Shown: positions 45,274 through 53,807 of the stretch, piece by piece
Numbering within the stretch: the first letter of the stretch is position 1
Layout: each line of letters starts with the position of its first letter
Origin: Streptomyces sp. TRM70350
GTDB taxonomy: Bacteria; Actinomycetota; Actinomycetes; Streptomycetales; Streptomycetaceae
NCBI RefSeq assembly: GCF_019219825.1
Contig: NZ_JAHUXH010000002.1
Location: 186,001 to 250,000 of the forward strand
DNA: 64,000 bases
Direction: 5' to 3'
Translations under genes and position numbers: made by a program
The notes under the pieces: generated by a model
What the model saw: the letters and a program-made list of their open reading frames with translations, nothing else
The model's database searches: none
What the model was told of the DNA's origin: nothing

Positions 45274-45909
45274 TCAGATGCCCAGCTGCTTGGACTCGTG
45301 CAGCCTGTCGATGGCTTCCTGGTCGCCGTCCACGTCGACCTTCGCCGCGCTCTGCCGGCCGTACAGGAACAGCAGCAGCTCCGACGGCTCACCGGTCACC
45401 GTGACCACCGGCGTGCCCCGGTGGGCGACCGCCGTCTGGCCGTCGGGGCGGCGCAGCACCAGGCCCGTGGGGGCGCCGCGGCCCATCAGGCGGGCGGTGC
45501 GCTCCAGCCGGGACCACAGGGCGTCCTGGAAGACCGGGTCGAGCTCGCGGGTCGTCCAGTCGGGCTGCGCGCGGCGGACGTCCTCGGTGTGGACGTAGAA
45601 CTCGATCGTGTTCGACATCTCGTCGATCGGTTTGAGCTGGAAGGGTGAGAAGCGCGGCGGGCCGGTGCGGAGGAGCTGGATCAGCTCCTCGTACGGCTTC
45701 GCCGTGTACTCCTCCATCACCTTCTCCAGGCGGGGCGCGAGCTGCTTGATCAGTATGCCGCCGGCGGCGTCCGGGCGGCGTTCGCGCACCACGACGTGCG
45801 CGGCCAGGTCGCGGGTCAGCCAGCCCTCGCACAGGGTGGGGGCGTCCGGACCGGCGGTTTCCAACAGGTCGGCGAGTAGAAGCCGTTCACGCTTGGCAAA
45901 GGTCGACAT
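45274..45909 (-). CDS. TIGR03085/DinB-like (mycothiol-dependent maleylpyruvate isomerase-type) protein
   Basis: A 211-residue protein of the TIGR03085 group, related to the N-terminal metal-binding DinB-like domain of mycothiol-dependent maleylpyruvate isomerase. Conserved parts are [42 protein letters not shown] (CEGW-x-x-DLAAHV), [21 protein letters not shown] with a metal-ligand His, and [13 protein letters not shown]. Such proteins may use mycothiol or another low-molecular thiol, but this member's reaction is unknown. ATG 45909 starts MSTFAKRER. It diverges from hisI. Confidence 0.83.
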   Translation of the reverse strand: MSTFAKRERLLLADLLETAGPDAPTLCEGWLTRDLAAHVVVRERRPDAAGGILIKQLAPRLEKVMEEYTAKPYEELIQLLRTGPPRFSPFQLKPIDEMSNTIEFYVHTEDVRRAQPDWTTRELDPVFQDALWSRLERTARLMGRGAPTGLVLRRPDGQTAVAHRGTPVVTVTGEPSELLLFLYGRQSAAKVDVDGDQEAIDRLHESKQLGI

Positions 45910-45978
45910 GGAGTCAGCCTACGACCGGGCGTCCGGTCCGCCCAGTGGACGCCGTCCGGCCCTGTCAGTGGTGCGCGG

Positions 45979-45994
45979 CACAATGGCATCCATG
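45979..45994 (+). promoter_or_regulatory. Leaderless promoter -10 before hisI
   Basis: CACAAT (45979-45984) ends seven bases before ATG 45992. An earlier in-frame ATG at 45983 overlaps the hexamer and could not be on the transcript. No ribosome site precedes 45992. Confidence 0.5.
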
Positions 45995-46369
45995 ACCAGT
46001 ACGCCGACCAGCGCGCCGCCGCCCAGCAGCCTCGCCCCCGAGATCGCCGCGCGCCTCAAGCGCAGCGCCGACGGCCTCCTGCCCGCCATCGCCCAGCAGT
46101 ACGACACCGGTGAGGTGCTGATGCTGGGCTGGATGGACGACGAGGCCCTGCACCGCACGCTCACGACGGGCCGCTGCACGTACTGGTCGCGCAGCCGCCA
46201 GGAGTACTGGGTCAAGGGCGACACCTCGGGACACGTCCAGCACGTGAAGTCCGTGGCCCTGGACTGCGACGCCGACACGGTGCTCGTCAAGGTGGACCAG
46301 GTGGGTGCCGCCTGCCACACGGGCGCGCGCACCTGCTTCGATTCCGACGTCCTGCCGCTGGGTCAGTAA
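45992..46369 (+). CDS. hisI: Phosphoribosyl-AMP cyclohydrolase HisI
   Basis: HisI opens the adenine ring of phosphoribosyl-AMP, the third step of histidine synthesis, with zinc and magnesium. The 125-residue product is the stand-alone cyclohydrolase without the HisE pyrophosphatase. It has [49 protein letters not shown], the Mg motif [12 protein letters not shown] with three Asp, and the zinc cysteine region [12 protein letters not shown]. The start at 45992 fits the leaderless promoter. It is separate from the main his operon and is followed 11 bases later by trpE. Confidence 0.95.
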   Translation: MTSTPTSAPPPSSLAPEIAARLKRSADGLLPAIAQQYDTGEVLMLGWMDDEALHRTLTTGRCTYWSRSRQEYWVKGDTSGHVQHVKSVALDCDADTVLVKVDQVGAACHTGARTCFDSDVLPLGQ

Positions 46370-46380
46370 GGTCGGCCGCC

Positions 46381-47859
46381 ATGGACCTAGAGACGTTCCG
46401 CAAGCTGGCCACCGACCGCCGCGTCATCCCCGTCACGCGCAAGCTCCTGGCCGACGGCGACACACCGGTCGGGCTGTACCGCAAGCTCGCCGCCGAGCGC
46501 CCCGGCACCTTCCTGCTGGAGTCCGCGGAGAACGGCCGCTCCTGGTCCCGCTACTCCTTCGTGGGCGTCCGCAGCGCCGCCACCCTCACCGAGCGGGACG
46601 GCCGGGCGCACTGGCTGGGCGAGCCCCCCGTGGGCGTGCCCGTCGACGGCGACCCGCTGGCCGCCCTGCGCGCCACCGTCGAGGCCCTGCACACACCCCA
46701 CCAGGACGGCCTGCCGCCCTTCACCGGCGGCATGGTCGGCTACCTCGGGTACGACATCGTCCGCCGCCTGGAGAAGATCGGCCCCGGCGAGCGGGACGAC
46801 CTGAAGCTGCCCGAGCTGACCATGCTGCTGACCAGCGACCTCGCGGTGATGGACCACTGGGAGGGCTCGGTCCTGCTGATCGCCAACGCGATCAACCACA
46901 ACGACCTCGCCACCGGCGTCGACGAGGCCTACGCCGACGCCGTGGCCCGCCTCGACGCCATGGAGGCCGACCTCACACGCGCGGTGGCCCAGCCGCCGGC
47001 CGTGCTGCCGCCCTCCGAGCTGCCGGAGTACAGCGCGCTGTGGGGCGGCCCCGACTTCCAGGAGGCCGTCGAGGACATCAAGGAGCGCATCCGGGCCGGC
47101 GAGGCCTTCCAGGTCGTACCGTCGCAGCGGTTCGAGACGCCGTGCACGGCGAGCGCGCTGGACGTGTACCGGGTGCTGCGCGCCACGAACCCGTCGCCGT
47201 ACATGTACCTGCTCCGCTTCGAAGGCTTCGACGTCGTCGGCTCCTCGCCGGAGGCGCTGGTCAAGGTCGAGGACGGGCAGGCCATGGTCCATCCCATCGC
47301 CGGGACCCGGCCCCGGGGCGCCACCCCCCAGGAGGACCAGACCCTGGCCGAGGAACTGCTCGCCGACCCCAAGGAGCGCGCGGAGCACCTCATGCTGGTC
47401 GACCTCGGCCGCAACGACCTCGGCCGGGTCTGCGAGCCCGGCTCGGTGGAGGTCGTCGACTTCATGTCCATCGAGCGGTACTCGCACGTGATGCACATCG
47501 TCTCCACGGTGACGGGACGGGTGGCGCCGGGCCGTACGGCCTTCGACGTCCTGACGGCCTGCTTCCCTGCGGGCACCCTCTCCGGCGCGCCCAAGCCGCG
47601 CGCGATGCAGATCATCGACGAACTGGAGCCGTCCCGGCGCGGCCTGTACGGCGGCTGCGTCGGCTACCTCGACTTCGCCGGCGACTCCGACACCGCCATC
47701 GCCATCCGCACGGCCCTGCTGCGCGACGGCACCGCGTACGTCCAGGCGGGCGCGGGCGTCGTCGCCGACTCCGACCCCGTCGCCGAGGACACGGAGTGCC
47801 GCAACAAGGCGGCGGCGGTCCTCCGCGCGATCCACACGGCGAACCGGCTCGCACAATAG
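46381..47859 (+). CDS. trpE: Anthranilate synthase component I TrpE
   Basis: TrpE makes anthranilate from chorismate with ammonia from a TrpG partner, which is not found in this window. The 492-residue product has the N-terminal feedback domain with LLES (residues 45-48) before [11 protein letters not shown], which binds tryptophan. The catalytic domain follows: [65 protein letters not shown] and [25 protein letters not shown] 46381 lies 11 bases after hisI, so the two share a transcript. It is not the fused TrpEG form. No attenuator is visible in the short gap. Confidence 0.96.
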   Translation: MDLETFRKLATDRRVIPVTRKLLADGDTPVGLYRKLAAERPGTFLLESAENGRSWSRYSFVGVRSAATLTERDGRAHWLGEPPVGVPVDGDPLAALRATVEALHTPHQDGLPPFTGGMVGYLGYDIVRRLEKIGPGERDDLKLPELTMLLTSDLAVMDHWEGSVLLIANAINHNDLATGVDEAYADAVARLDAMEADLTRAVAQPPAVLPPSELPEYSALWGGPDFQEAVEDIKERIRAGEAFQVVPSQRFETPCTASALDVYRVLRATNPSPYMYLLRFEGFDVVGSSPEALVKVEDGQAMVHPIAGTRPRGATPQEDQTLAEELLADPKERAEHLMLVDLGRNDLGRVCEPGSVEVVDFMSIERYSHVMHIVSTVTGRVAPGRTAFDVLTACFPAGTLSGAPKPRAMQIIDELEPSRRGLYGGCVGYLDFAGDSDTAIAIRTALLRDGTAYVQAGAGVVADSDPVAEDTECRNKAAAVLRAIHTANRLAQ

Positions 47860-47870
47860 GGCGCTTCTCA

Positions 47871-47895
47871 CGTGAACCCCGGGTGACGGTTCACG
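47871..47895 (+). terminator. Inverted repeat after trpE
   Basis: CGTGAACC (47871-47878) and GGTTCACG (47888-47895) form a perfect 8-bp stem with a nine-base loop, 12 bases after the trpE stop and just before the next gene. It may reduce read-through or serve as an operator; there is no U-run. Confidence 0.45.
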
Positions 47896-47911
47896 CGAAG
47901 GGCAGGCGATA

Positions 47912-48562
47912 GTGGAGTACGTGACTGCTGTTCCTCACCCCCGTACCGAAGCCGCCGCCTCCGCCCGGGCCGGTCGGCGGAGTCTGGCCCTGGCCCTGCT
48001 GTGCGGCGCGCTCGGCGCGGCCGTGGCGTTGCTGGCCACCCGTCAGCAGTGGTCGGAGGGCACCGCGACGGTGGCCGGCGGCGCCTTCCCGCTGACCGCC
48101 AGGGGCAGCGACGTCACCGGCGTCCCCGCCGCGCTCGCCATAGTGGGCCTGGCCGCGCTCGTCGCCGTCTTCGCCGTCCGCCGGGCCGGCCGCCTCGCGG
48201 TGGCCGGGCTGCTCGCGCTGTGCGGCGCGGGCACCGTCGCCGCCGCCCTGTCCGGCGCCTCCGACAGCTCCGCGCTCGACGAGAAGGCCGCGCAGGCCTC
48301 CGGCGACACCTCCGCCACCGTGGACGCCCTCACCCACACCGCCTGGCCGTACGCCGCGGCCGTGGGCGGCGCCCTGATCCTGCTCGCCGGACTACTCGCC
48401 CTGCGCTACGGCCGCCTGTGGCCCGCGATGTCCGGCCGCTACGAGCGAGGCGGCGCCCCCGGCACGCGCCGTACCGCCCCGTCCACCGACCCCGACCGGC
48501 CCGAGGACCTCTGGAAGGCCCTGGACCGCGGCGAGGACCCGACGGGCACCGGCCCGGCGTAG
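47912..48562 (+). CDS. TIGR02234-type Trp-associated membrane protein
   Basis: A 216-residue protein with four hydrophobic segments (about 25-45, 70-90, 97-112 and 145-165) and a charged C-tail. It matches the TIGR02234 family of actinobacterial membrane proteins found next to tryptophan genes; the function is unknown. QQWSEGTATVAGGAFPLTARGSDVTGVPAALA is the most family-like part. GTG 47912 or GTG 47921 may be the start; the latter has GTGGAG ahead of it. A hairpin follows the stop at once. The trpE neighbour supports the family call and hints at a tryptophan-related transport or sensing role. Confidence 0.82.
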   Translation: MEYVTAVPHPRTEAAASARAGRRSLALALLCGALGAAVALLATRQQWSEGTATVAGGAFPLTARGSDVTGVPAALAIVGLAALVAVFAVRRAGRLAVAGLLALCGAGTVAAALSGASDSSALDEKAAQASGDTSATVDALTHTAWPYAAAVGGALILLAGLLALRYGRLWPAMSGRYERGGAPGTRRTAPSTDPDRPEDLWKALDRGEDPTGTGPA

Positions 48563-48586
48563 ACACCGGGCCGTCCCGCCCGGTGT
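48563..48586 (+). terminator. Terminator after the Trp-associated membrane protein gene
   Basis: ACACCGGGC (48563-48571) and GCCCGGTGT (48578-48586) form a perfect 9-bp stem beginning directly after the stop codon, with a six-base loop. Confidence 0.65.
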
Positions 48587-48699
48587 GGCGAAACAGACGC
48601 ACTCGGGGTCAGCCCCCCGCGCACGGCACGCGCACGCGTACGGGACAATGAAGGACGAGCGTCCGGCTCACACACGCACACAGCAACGAGGAGCAAGCA

Positions 48700-48981
48700 A
48701 TGGCGGACAGCAGCCACGGGCACGGTCACACCCCCGCCGCCTGGACCGGTGTCATCATCGCCTTCATCGGTTTCTGCGTCGCGGGCGCCTTCATGGTGAT
48801 GGACAACCCGCTCGGCTTCTGGGCCGGTATGGCGATCGTGGTCCTGGGCGGTGTCGTCGGCTGGATCATGCGCGCGATGGGCCTGGGCGCGCCCAAGGCG
48901 CAGCCCCTCAAGATGACGTCCGGCGCCACGCAGCCCGCGCGGACCGTGACCACGCGCGAGCCGGTCGCCGCCGAGAGCTGA
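48700..48981 (+). CDS. HGxxPAAW-motif small membrane protein
   Basis: A 93-residue protein with the motif HGHTPAAW (residues 8-15), the hallmark of an actinobacterial family named HGxxPAAW. Two membrane helices follow (about 17-35 and 41-58) and a polar tail. The function is unknown; the His-rich N-terminus could bind metal, but that is only a guess. ATG 48700 follows ACGAGGAGC at good spacing. It lies between the trpE and trpC units, where the family is often found in streptomycetes. Confidence 0.85.
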   Translation: MADSSHGHGHTPAAWTGVIIAFIGFCVAGAFMVMDNPLGFWAGMAIVVLGGVVGWIMRAMGLGAPKAQPLKMTSGATQPARTVTTREPVAAES

Positions 48982-49016
48982 TCCTGCCCGTACGGCCTTC
49001 CGCCGCGACCTCGTCG

Positions 49017-49049
49017 AGGGGCGGCCCGGCGCGACGCCGGACCGCCCCT
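49017..49049 (+). terminator. Terminator after the HGxxPAAW gene
   Basis: AGGGGCGG (49017-49024) and CCGCCCCT (49042-49049) form the outer stem and CCGGCG/CGCCGG the inner stem, with one mismatch between them. The hairpin starts 36 bases after the stop and is followed by TA. Confidence 0.7.
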
Positions 49050-49086
49050 TACGCGCGTCCGCGCCGGGCCGGGCACAATGCGGAGC

Positions 49087-49503
49087 ATGAACGCCGACAG
49101 CCGCAGCACTCCCACCAGACGGCTGGCCGCCCCCGTCGGCGTCCTCGGGGCCGTCGCCGCCGCCTTCGCCTACGTGGGCGCCGTGGACCCCAACGAACCC
49201 GGCCACTACCCCGTCTGCCCGCTGCTGCGGTTCACCGGCCTGTACTGCCCCGGCTGCGGCGGCCTGCGCAGCGCCCACGCCGTCGTGCACGGCGACCTCC
49301 CGGCGGCGCTGCACGCCAACGCCCTGGCCGTCGCCGGCTATCTGCTCTTCGCCGTGCTGTGGACCGTCTGGGTGGTCCGCGCGGCACGCGGCCGTCCGCT
49401 CCTTCTCGACCTGCGGCCCGCGTACCTGTGGAGCGCGGGCGCGTTGCTGCTGCTCTTCACCGTTGTCCGGAACCTGCCCTTCGGTGGCTGGCTCCATCCT
49501 TGA
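49087..49503 (+). CDS. DUF2752 membrane protein
   Basis: A 138-residue DUF2752 protein: three hydrophobic segments (about 14-35, 80-100 and 115-130) and the family signature CPLLRFTGLYCPGCGGLRSAHAVVHGDLPAALHANAL with the CPxCG motif. The function is unknown; the cysteines suggest metal or redox binding at the membrane surface. ATG 49087 is preceded by CACAAT ending seven bases earlier and no ribosome site, pointing to a leaderless transcript, the same layout as hisI. It sits just upstream of trpC. Confidence 0.83.
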   Translation: MNADSRSTPTRRLAAPVGVLGAVAAAFAYVGAVDPNEPGHYPVCPLLRFTGLYCPGCGGLRSAHAVVHGDLPAALHANALAVAGYLLFAVLWTVWVVRAARGRPLLLDLRPAYLWSAGALLLLFTVVRNLPFGGWLHP

Positions 49504-49646
49504 TCAATTGATGGATGTCCAGGTACTGGGACCGGCGTCAACCGGATGCGAGGCCTTCGCCCGGCTCCGGATACCATCGCAGTGACCACCGGTTTTGTTC
49601 TTCGGTGCCGCTGTGACAGTCAACCGTCTGGAAGGGGGCCACTCGC
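49504..49646 (+). promoter_or_regulatory. trpC upstream region
   Basis: A 143-base gap that begins with the perfect palindrome ATCAATTGAT (49503-49512), overlapping the end of the DUF2752 gene. TACCAT near 49571 may be a -10. GAAGGGGG before GTG 49647 is a good ribosome site. I see no run of Trp codons or attenuator fold. Confidence 0.4.
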
Positions 49647-50456
49647 GTGAGTGTGCTCGACGAGATCATCGACGGAGTCCGTGCCGACCTCGCGGAGCGG
49701 CAGGCGCGCGTGAGCCTCGACGAGCTCAAGGATCGCGCGGCGAAGGCCCCCGCGGCCAAGGACGGACTGGCCGCCCTGCGCGGCGACGGCGTCCAGGTCA
49801 TCTGCGAGGTCAAGCGGTCCAGCCCCTCCAAGGGCGCGCTGGCCGCGATCGCCGACCCGGCCGGTCTCGCCGCGGACTACGAGGCGGGCGGCGCGGCCGT
49901 CATCTCCGTCCTCACCGAGCAGCGCCGCTTCGGCGGCTCCCTCGCCGACCTGGAGGCGGTCCGCGCGCGTGTGGACATCCCCGTGCTGCGCAAGGACTTC
50001 ATCGTCACCTCGTACCAGCTGTGGGAGGCCCGGGCCTACGGCGCCGACCTCGCGCTGCTGATCGTCGCGGCCCTCGACCAGCCCGCCCTGGAGTCCCTGA
50101 TCGAGCGGGCGGTGTCCATCGGGCTCACCCCGCTCGTCGAGGTGCACGACGAGGACGAGGTCGACCGCGCGGTCGACGCGGGCGCCAAGCTCATCGGCGT
50201 CAACGCCCGCAACCTCAAGACGCTGGAGGTCGACCGCGGCACCTTCGAGCGGGTCGCGCCGGAGATCCCGGACGGCATCGTCAAGGTCGCCGAGTCCGGC
50301 ATCCGCGGCCCGCACGACCTCATCGCCTACGCCAACGCGGGCGCCGACGCGGTCCTGGTCGGCGAGTCCCTCGTCACCGGCAAGGACCCCAGGACGGCGG
50401 TGTCCGACCTGGTTGCCGCGGGCGCCCATCCCGCACTGCGGCACGGCCGGGGCTGA
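49647..50456 (+). CDS. trpC: Indole-3-glycerol-phosphate synthase TrpC
   Basis: TrpC closes the ring of CdRP to indole-3-glycerol phosphate, using the product of the TrpF reaction that PriA should supply. The 269-residue (beta/alpha)8 protein is monofunctional. It has [15 protein letters not shown] with catalytic Lys and the Glu of [70 protein letters not shown], and the phosphate-binding [15 protein letters not shown] 49647 has GAAGGGGG upstream. It heads the trpC-trpM-trpB-trpA group. Confidence 0.96.
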   Translation: MSVLDEIIDGVRADLAERQARVSLDELKDRAAKAPAAKDGLAALRGDGVQVICEVKRSSPSKGALAAIADPAGLAADYEAGGAAVISVLTEQRRFGGSLADLEAVRARVDIPVLRKDFIVTSYQLWEARAYGADLALLIVAALDQPALESLIERAVSIGLTPLVEVHDEDEVDRAVDAGAKLIGVNARNLKTLEVDRGTFERVAPEIPDGIVKVAESGIRGPHDLIAYANAGADAVLVGESLVTGKDPRTAVSDLVAAGAHPALRHGRG

Positions 50457-50463
50457 TCCCCGG

Positions 50464-50480
50464 TAGGCTGAGCGCCGATG
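50464..50480 (+). promoter_or_regulatory. Leaderless promoter -10 before trpM
   Basis: TAGGCT (50464-50469) ends eight bases before ATG 50478 and lies seven bases past the trpC stop. trpM may therefore have its own leaderless transcript as well as read-through from trpC. Confidence 0.45.
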
Positions 50481-50681
50481 AATACGACGATCACCCTGAC
50501 GGCCAGGGACCCGTACGCCCGCCTCGCGCGCGGCTGCAGGCCCCGAGGCTGCCGCGCTCCCGCACGCCGGGTACACGGCCGCCGGGTCCGCTACGTGATC
50601 GGTGACGAGCCTGGGCAGGTCAACGGCCGCCGATGGCAGCCGGCCTTCAGGGGCGCGGGGAACTGCGCGACCAGCCACTGA
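50478..50681 (+). CDS. trpM: TrpM-type small regulatory protein
   Basis: A 67-residue, strongly basic protein between trpC and trpB. Its position, size and Arg/Gly-rich core (DPYARLARGCRPRGCRAPAR, then RYVIGDEPGQVNG) match TrpM (earlier TrpX) of Streptomyces coelicolor, a small protein reported to influence tryptophan production and differentiation. The two Cys-containing RGCRPRGCR repeats could bind metal or nucleic acid. The last ten codons lie in the GGGGCGCGGGGAACTGCGCG element that recurs in streptomycete intergenic DNA, so the C-terminus may be recently acquired. Identification rests mainly on context and memory of the family. Confidence 0.7.
   Translation: MNTTITLTARDPYARLARGCRPRGCRAPARRVHGRRVRYVIGDEPGQVNGRRWQPAFRGAGNCATSH
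50649..50677. repeat. Streptomycete intergenic repeat element at the trpM end
   Basis: AGGGGCGCGGGGAACTGCGC followed by GACCAGCC is a sequence I recall as recurrent between genes in many Streptomyces genomes. Here it overlaps the trpM stop region. GCGCGGGGAACTGCGC is itself a short dyad. Copy number elsewhere in the genome cannot be seen from this window. Confidence 0.5.
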
Positions 50682-50757
50682 CGGCGCGCAGTCATCTGAT
50701 AACCCCGCCCCCACGGCGATTAGTGTCTTTTCCACGCACTCACCGTGAGGTTTCCGC

Positions 50758-52044
50758 ATGCCCAGCCAGTTCTTCATCCCCGACCCGGAGGGTCAAGTCC
50801 CCAGCGCGGAGGGCTACTTCGGCGCATTCGGCGGCAAGTTCATCCCGGAGGCCCTCGTCGCCGCCGTCGACGAGGTCGCCGTCGAGTACGACAAGGCCAA
50901 GCACGACCCCGAGTTCGCCCGCGAGCTCGACGACCTGCTCGTCAACTACACCGGCCGCCCGAGCGCCCTCACCGAGGTGCCCCGGTTCGCCGAGCACGCC
51001 GGTGGCGCGAAGGTGTTCCTCAAGCGCGAGGACCTCAACCACACCGGCTCCCACAAGATCAACAACGTCCTCGGCCAGGCCCTGCTCACCAAGCGCATGG
51101 GCAAGACCCGCGTCATCGCCGAGACGGGCGCCGGCCAGCACGGCGTCGCCACGGCCACCGCGTGCGCGCTCTTCGGCCTGGACTGCACGATCTACATGGG
51201 CGAGATCGACACCCGGCGCCAGGCCCTGAACGTGGCCCGCATGCGCATGCTCGGCGCCGAGGTCATCGCCGTGAAGTCCGGCAGCCGCACGCTGAAGGAC
51301 GCCATCAACGAGGCCTTCCGCGACTGGGTCGCCAACGTCGACCACACCCACTACCTGTTCGGCACCGTGGCGGGCCCGCACCCCTTCCCGGCCATGGTCC
51401 GCGACTTCCACCGCGTGATCGGCGTCGAGGCGCGCCGCCAGCTCCTGGAGCGCGCCGGCCGCCTCCCCGACGCCGCCATCGCCTGCGTCGGCGGCGGCTC
51501 CAACGCCATCGGCCTGTTCCACGCCTTCATCCCGGACCCGGACGTACGCCTCATCGGCTGCGAGCCCGCCGGGCACGGCGTGGAGACCGGTGAGCACGCC
51601 GCCACCCTGACCGCGGGCGAGCCCGGCATCCTGCACGGTTCGCGGTCGTACGTCCTCCAGGACGAGGAAGGCCAGATCACCGAGCCGTACTCGATCTCGG
51701 CGGGACTCGACTACCCCGGCATCGGCCCCGAGCACTCCTACCTCAAGGACACCGGCCGCGGTGAGTACCGCGCGATCACCGACGACGCCGCGATGCAGGC
51801 GCTGCGGCTGCTGTCGCGGACCGAGGGGATCATCCCGGCCATCGAGAGCGCCCACGCGCTGGCCGGTGCCCTGGAGGTCGGCCGGGAGCTGGGCAAGGAC
51901 GGGCTGATCGTGGTCAACCTGTCCGGCCGCGGCGACAAGGACATGGACACCGCCGCCCGCTACTTCGGCCTGTACGACACCGACGCCGAGGTCGCCGCCG
52001 ACGCGGACACCGACACCGCCGAGATCGAGGGGGACGCCAAGTGA
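50758..52044 (+). CDS. trpB: Tryptophan synthase beta subunit TrpB
   Basis: TrpB joins indole and L-serine to L-tryptophan with PLP. The 428-residue TrpB1-type subunit has [15 protein letters not shown], the PLP lysine in [38 protein letters not shown], the phosphate-binding [33 protein letters not shown], and the end [14 protein letters not shown]. An acidic tail of about 25 residues follows. ATG 50758 follows GTGAGG. Its stop overlaps the trpA GTG in GTGA, so alpha and beta subunits are made together and form the alpha2-beta2 complex with an indole channel. Confidence 0.97.
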   Translation: MPSQFFIPDPEGQVPSAEGYFGAFGGKFIPEALVAAVDEVAVEYDKAKHDPEFARELDDLLVNYTGRPSALTEVPRFAEHAGGAKVFLKREDLNHTGSHKINNVLGQALLTKRMGKTRVIAETGAGQHGVATATACALFGLDCTIYMGEIDTRRQALNVARMRMLGAEVIAVKSGSRTLKDAINEAFRDWVANVDHTHYLFGTVAGPHPFPAMVRDFHRVIGVEARRQLLERAGRLPDAAIACVGGGSNAIGLFHAFIPDPDVRLIGCEPAGHGVETGEHAATLTAGEPGILHGSRSYVLQDEEGQITEPYSISAGLDYPGIGPEHSYLKDTGRGEYRAITDDAAMQALRLLSRTEGIIPAIESAHALAGALEVGRELGKDGLIVVNLSGRGDKDMDTAARYFGLYDTDAEVAADADTDTAEIEGDAK

Positions 52045-52859
52045 GCGGGAACATTCAGCTGCTGAGCGAGACCCTCGCCGCGGCCACCTCCGAGGGGCGC
52101 TCCGCCCTCATCGCCTACCTCCCGGCCGGGTTCCCGACCGTGGACGGCGGCATCGAGGCGATCAAGGCCGTCATCGACGGCGGCGCCGACGTCGTCGAGG
52201 TCGGGCTGCCGCACAGCGACCCCGTCCTCGACGGCCCGGTCATCCAGACCGCCGACGACATCGCCCTGCGCGGCGGCGTGAAGATCGCGGACGTCATGCG
52301 CACGGTCCGGGAGGCCTACGAGGCCACCGGCAAGCCGATCCTCGTCATGACCTACTGGAACCCCATCGACCGCTACGGCGTCGAGCGCTTCACCGCCGAG
52401 CTGGCCGAGGCGGGCGGCGCCGGGTGCATCCTGCCCGACCTGCCCGTGCAGGAGTCGGCGCTGTGGCGGGAGCACGCCGAGAAGCACGGCCTGGCGACGA
52501 TCTTCGTGGTGGCGCCGAGCAGCAAGGACGAGCGGCTCGCGCAGATCACCGCGGCGGGCAGCGGCTTCGTGTACGCCGCCTCGCTGATGGGCGTCACCGG
52601 CACCCGCGAGACGGTCGGCGCGCAGGCCCAGGATCTGGTGCGACGGACCCGGGCCACCGGCACCGACCTGCCGGTCTGCGTCGGGCTCGGCGTCTCCAGC
52701 GCCGCGCAGGCCGCCGAGGTGGCCGGCTTCGCCGACGGGGTGATCGTCGGGTCGGCCTTCGTCAAGCGGATGCTGGACGCTCCGGACCACCCGGCCGGTG
52801 TCGAGGCGGTCCGCGCGCTCGCGGGTGAGCTGGCGAAGGGCGTCCGCGGACAGGCGTAA
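52041..52859 (+). CDS. trpA: Tryptophan synthase alpha subunit TrpA
   Basis: TrpA cleaves indole-3-glycerol phosphate to indole and glyceraldehyde 3-phosphate and passes indole to TrpB. The 272-residue barrel has [40 protein letters not shown] with the catalytic Glu and Asp, [42 protein letters not shown] and [33 protein letters not shown] 52041 overlaps the trpB stop. A hairpin follows after 54 bases. Confidence 0.97.
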   Translation: MSGNIQLLSETLAAATSEGRSALIAYLPAGFPTVDGGIEAIKAVIDGGADVVEVGLPHSDPVLDGPVIQTADDIALRGGVKIADVMRTVREAYEATGKPILVMTYWNPIDRYGVERFTAELAEAGGAGCILPDLPVQESALWREHAEKHGLATIFVVAPSSKDERLAQITAAGSGFVYAASLMGVTGTRETVGAQAQDLVRRTRATGTDLPVCVGLGVSSAAQAAEVAGFADGVIVGSAFVKRMLDAPDHPAGVEAVRALAGELAKGVRGQA

Positions 52860-52913
52860 GCCGACGTAACAAACCAGCAAGTCATACGGGTCCCTCGTAC
52901 GGGTGGACCTCGG

Positions 52914-52942
52914 ACCGGGGAGGCACGCTGCGCCTCCCCGGT
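52914..52942 (+). terminator. trp operon terminator
   Basis: ACCGGGGAGGC (52914-52924) and its complement (52932-52942) form a perfect 11-bp stem with a seven-base loop, followed by TCGTTCT. It ends 13 bases before the next GTG. Confidence 0.8.
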
Positions 52943-52955
52943 TCGTTCTGCGGGT

Positions 52956-53726
52956 GTGAGCGAGAAGAACCGTGATGGAAAGCGCACCGCCCGGGAGCGG
53001 CTGGCGGTCGAGCGTGAGAAGCACAAGGCGGCGGAGAAGCGACGGCGCGCACTGATCGTGGGCGCGGCGGTCGTGGCCGTCCTGGGCCTGGCCGCGGTGA
53101 TCGGCGTGATCGCCGCGAACGCCGGCAGGGAGGGCGACGCCGCGGGCCCGGTCGTGGCGCCCTCGGGGGCGAACGGCGAGGACAACCTCGCCATCCCGGT
53201 CGGCAGGGACACCGCCGAGTCGACGCTCACGGTCTGGGAGGACTTCCGCTGCCCGGCCTGCCAGTCCTTCGAGCAGACCTACCGTTCGACGATCCACGAG
53301 CTGGTCGACGCCGGTCAGCTGAGAGTGGAGTACCGGCTGGCCACGATCATCGACGGCAACATGGGCGGCAGCGGCTCGCGCAACGCGGCCAACGCCGCCG
53401 CCTGCGCGCAGGACGCGGGCAGGTTCACGCCGTACCACGACGTGCTCTACGACAACCAGCCGCCGGAGACCGACGACGCCTTCGCGAGCGACGCCAGGCT
53501 GATCGAGCTGGCGAGGAAGGTCGACGGCCTGGTCACCCCCGCGTTCCGCACGTGCGTCGAGGAGGGCACGCACAACAGCTGGGTCGACAAGTCCAACGAG
53601 GCCTTCAACAAGGGCGGCTTCTCCGGCACGCCGACCGTGCTGCTCAACGGCACGAACATCTACCAGGACCAGACCATGACGCCCGCCAAGCTGAAGCAGC
53701 AGGTGCAGGAGGCCGCGCGGGGGTGA
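52956..53726 (+). CDS. Membrane-anchored DsbA-like protein (second copy)
   Basis: A 256-residue protein with the same plan as the one at 22028-22828. A charged N-tail (1-31) and one membrane helix (about 33-55, LIVGAAVVAVLGLAAVIGVIAA) lead to an extracytoplasmic thioredoxin-fold domain with CPAC (C99, C102) in WEDFRCPACQSFEQTY. The domain also has TIIDGNMGGSGSRNAANAAACAQDAGRF and the cis-Pro region GFSGTPTVLLNG. GTG 52956 directly follows the trp terminator, so it needs a promoter inside that short gap or read-through. lgt follows 81 bases later. It probably helps form or shuffle disulfides in secreted proteins; substrates are unknown. Confidence 0.87.
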   Translation: MSEKNRDGKRTARERLAVEREKHKAAEKRRRALIVGAAVVAVLGLAAVIGVIAANAGREGDAAGPVVAPSGANGEDNLAIPVGRDTAESTLTVWEDFRCPACQSFEQTYRSTIHELVDAGQLRVEYRLATIIDGNMGGSGSRNAANAAACAQDAGRFTPYHDVLYDNQPPETDDAFASDARLIELARKVDGLVTPAFRTCVEEGTHNSWVDKSNEAFNKGGFSGTPTVLLNGTNIYQDQTMTPAKLKQQVQEAARG

Positions 53727-53807
53727 GGCGCGGGCCCGGCCCGTTATGGAGCCGTAGCCGGGCTGCCCGGCACCGGGCCTGCCCGGCAGGGTAGCGTCGA
53801 CCTTGCC

